Shown here piece by piece: positions 6,012 to 7,623 of a stretch of 7,623 nt of DNA. Within the stretch, counting starts at the first letter, position 1. Each line of letters starts with the position of its first letter. The translations under genes and the position numbers were made by a program. The notes beneath the pieces were generated by a model. It was not told where the DNA came from, ran no database searches, and worked only from the letters and a program-made list of their open reading frames with translations. Location: positions 18,102-25,724 of the forward strand of contig DLXL01000385.1 in the NCBI GenBank assembly GCA_003448025.1, given 5' to 3'. The DNA is from Saprospirales bacterium (GTDB lineage Bacteria > Bacteroidota > Bacteroidia > Chitinophagales > Saprospiraceae).

Positions 6012-6241
6012 AAGGGTGTATTTTCGGGCAAATTTCAACAAAAAATTTTTTCCTTTTGGTGTACAAGTGATTTTTTAAATGGTTGATTATCAATTTTTTG
6101 AAAAAAAATATATAATTTATCTTTTGTACAATTTGAAAAAAATGTCTTTGGTTCAACCAGCATCTGCCCGAACATTTGCATCATGAAAGTCTATATGCTC
6201 CCCCGGAAGTAGACGTCACCTAATAAAAGACTACAACGCTT
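6012..6241. other. AT-rich intergenic region between divergent genes
   Basis: This 230-bp stretch must hold the promoters of both the helical-protein gene (minus) and the surface-protein gene (plus). About 6035-6145 is very AT-rich with A and T runs. It contains the small palindromes TTGATTATCAA (6083-6093) and TTGTACAA (6125-6132). The part from 6150 to 6241 has ordinary composition and no gene, tRNA or terminator that I can see. It has two tiny reading frames (14 and 9 codons) that overlap at ATGA (6183-6186), probably by chance. Confidence 0.6.
6098..6126 (+). promoter_or_regulatory. Tentative promoter for the SprB-repeat surface protein
   Basis: TTG at 6098-6100 and TATCTTTTG at 6118-6126 resemble the Bacteroidota -33 TTG and -7 TAnnTTTG elements, with one extra base in the -7 element and a 17-bp spacer instead of the usual 19-21. 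If real, the leader before the ATG at 6242 would be about 110 nt. The AT-rich context makes chance matches likely. Confidence 0.25.
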
Positions 6242-7623
6242 ATGCAAATCAACCGCATTATTTCGCTACTTATGTTCCTTGTGCTGATTTTGTCGGCACA
6301 ACGAATGGAGGCTCAATGCAACCTCGTTTTGGACGCAGTTGTAATAAATGAGTCCTGTTTTGGACTTGAGGATGGTAGTATAGACCTGAGTATAGACGGG
6401 GGTACTTTACCAATATTTATAGAATGGTCGAATGGTTTTTCTACTGAAGATATTTTCAATCTGGAGGCTGGCACCTATACGGTAACCGTAACGGATGATT
6501 TGGGTTGCCAGGTTACGCTTACCCGGGAGGTAGTAGGCCCGCCGGATGTGCTGTTCAGTTACCTGAATGATGATGGTATTGTAACCTGTAATAATCCAAC
6601 GGTAGAGGTTACGGCTACTGCAACCGGCGGGATGGAACCATATGTTTTTGTGTGGTCAAATGGCGCCAATGGCAATGTGTTGAGTACCAACCTGGCACAA
6701 ACCTATATGGTTACGGTTACAGACGCAAATGGCTGTACGGTTACTTCAGAAACTACGGTGGAAGTAAGTCCTGCCTATCCGGTGGCTGATGCCGGGCCGG
6801 ATGAAATATTTGCATCCTGTGCAACGGCGCCTAATCTGGTTGGCGGGAGTGGTACCAGTCAGGGACCGGATTTTGCGTATGAATGGAGCACATTTACCGG
6901 AGGTTTCGATTATGGTGTGGATATTCATCAACCGGTAATAGAAGTAACACAATTTGGTTTTTACACTCTAACGGTCACCAGCCTGGTTGAAGGATGCTCA
7001 GTAGTGGATCATATTGTTGTTTGGGCTGATAATACATTCCCGGCAGTCAGTATCGTTCCTCCGCCAAACTTGAGTTGCAACCAATCCCAGGTGGTTCTAA
7101 GTGGCCAGGGGAGTTCCGTTGGTCCGCAATTTACCTACGAATGGACTACTCCTAACGGCCACATTGTATCGGGGGGAAATACATTACAAGTAACCGTGGA
7201 TGCTCCGGGATTGTATGAGCTTAAAGTGACAGACAACAATCAGGGTTGTTCCCGAAGAGCAGGTGTCACGGTTATTGAATCTTTTGTGGTGGATGCCGGT
7301 CCGGACCAGGGACTGCCCTGCGGGATCGTGCAGGTGCCCCTGAGTGGAATAGCACCCAATCCGCCGGGCAGTCAGTTCACTTATTTGTGGGCAACCGCTA
7401 ACGGTAATATTGTTTCGGGGGCCAATACCTTGAGCCCGGTGGTGGATCAGGCTGGCGATTATTTATTAACGGTAACCAATACCCTGGACGGTTGTACAAA
7501 AACGGATATGGTGACTATTCATCCCGGAACGCTTGTCCCGGCACAAAATGTCTTCATTTTAGATGTTTCCTGTACGGGTCAGTTGGGCGGAATTGGTGTG
7601 AATATGAGTCAGGGCCAGGCGCC
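6242..7623 (+). CDS. Secreted SprB-repeat / PKD-like surface protein, N-terminal part (runs off window)
   Basis: The frame is open from the ATG at 6242 to the window end (460 codons, no stop), so only the N-terminus is present. Residues 1-24 form a Sec signal peptide: basic start MQINR, hydrophobic core ISLLMFLVLILS, likely cleavage after MEA before QC. Two SprB-type domains follow (about 27-96 and 97-180), each with WSNG and a Y-x-VTVTD-x2-GC ending; the first also has the C-x-G-x2-DGSI opening. Then come PKD/Ig-like repeats of about 81-86 residues from about 181, 266 and 349, with motifs DAGPD, QFTY-x-W, NG-x-IVSG-x-NTL and GC near the end; a new unit begins near 431. Such proteins in Bacteroidota are usually exported to the surface, often by the type IX system through a C-terminal domain that is not in view here. 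SprB itself is the gliding adhesin of Flavobacterium. Adhesion or gliding is therefore possible but not shown. Confidence 0.88.
   Translation, partial: MQINRIISLLMFLVLILSAQRMEAQCNLVLDAVVINESCFGLEDGSIDLSIDGGTLPIFIEWSNGFSTEDIFNLEAGTYTVTVTDDLGCQVTLTREVVGPPDVLFSYLNDDGIVTCNNPTVEVTATATGGMEPYVFVWSNGANGNVLSTNLAQTYMVTVTDANGCTVTSETTVEVSPAYPVADAGPDEIFASCATAPNLVGGSGTSQGPDFAYEWSTFTGGFDYGVDIHQPVIEVTQFGFYTLTVTSLVEGCSVVDHIVVWADNTFPAVSIVPPPNLSCNQSQVVLSGQGSSVGPQFTYEWTTPNGHIVSGGNTLQVTVDAPGLYELKVTDNNQGCSRRAGVTVIESFVVDAGPDQGLPCGIVQVPLSGIAPNPPGSQFTYLWATANGNIVSGANTLSPVVDQAGDYLLTVTNTLDGCTKTDMVTIHPGTLVPAQNVFILDVSCTGQLGGIGVNMSQGQA

Noticed and set aside
6142..6212. Two tiny reading frames (14 and 9 codons) overlapping at ATGA upstream of the surface-protein gene
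   Set aside because: Frames this short arise easily by chance; no ribosome-binding signal or informative peptide sequence is seen.
1..7623. Search for CRISPR arrays, tRNA or rRNA genes, insertion sequences, phage or toxin-antitoxin genes
   Set aside because: No regularly spaced repeats, cloverleaf-like segments, transposase motifs or long terminal inverted repeats were seen by eye on either strand.

Overview
The window looks like chromosomal DNA from a Bacteroidota bacterium, most likely of the Saprospiraceae/Lewinella type. The evidence is an open secreted protein with SprB-type and PKD-like repeats, start regions that are A-rich with no clear Shine-Dalgarno sequence, a Nif3 / C4-zinc-ribbon gene pair, and an all-helical protein family start (LS..EL..F..FV.SPFFN) that I associate with this phylum. 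The assignment comes from reading the sequence and was not checked by a search.

Layout. (1) 43-1699, minus strand: a two-gene unit with a Nif3/YbgI-type dinuclear-metal protein, then a coiled-coil protein with a C-terminal four-cysteine zinc ribbon, closed by a strong intrinsic terminator at 36-82. (2) 1780-4654, plus strand: a TetR-family repressor with its own terminator, then a two-gene operon of a DAPG/phloretin-hydrolase-like (PhlG/Phy) enzyme and a berberine-bridge-type FAD oxidase. (3) 4656-6011, minus strand: an uncharacterised helical protein whose stop codon lies one base from the oxidase stop. (4) 6012-6241: AT-rich intergenic DNA. (5) 6242 to the window edge, plus strand: the N-terminal 460 residues of a secreted, multi-domain adhesin-like protein that runs off the window.

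The main result is the middle block. A near-identical 29-bp palindrome (25 of 29 bases shared) lies directly in front of tetR (1780-1808) and again directly in front of the hydrolase gene (2463-2491), ending 3 bp and 0 bp from the respective start codons. This is the expected layout for a TetR repressor that controls both itself and a small catabolic operon. The hydrolase family cleaves a C-C bond between an acyl group and a phloroglucinol ring, and the oxidase appears to carry both flavin-attachment residues (His69, Cys127). Together they suggest an inducible module that senses and breaks down or detoxifies an acylphloroglucinol- or polyphenol-like compound. It resembles the phlH-phlG arrangement of pseudomonads but has an added oxidase and sits in a different phylum. 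The substrate is not known from sequence.
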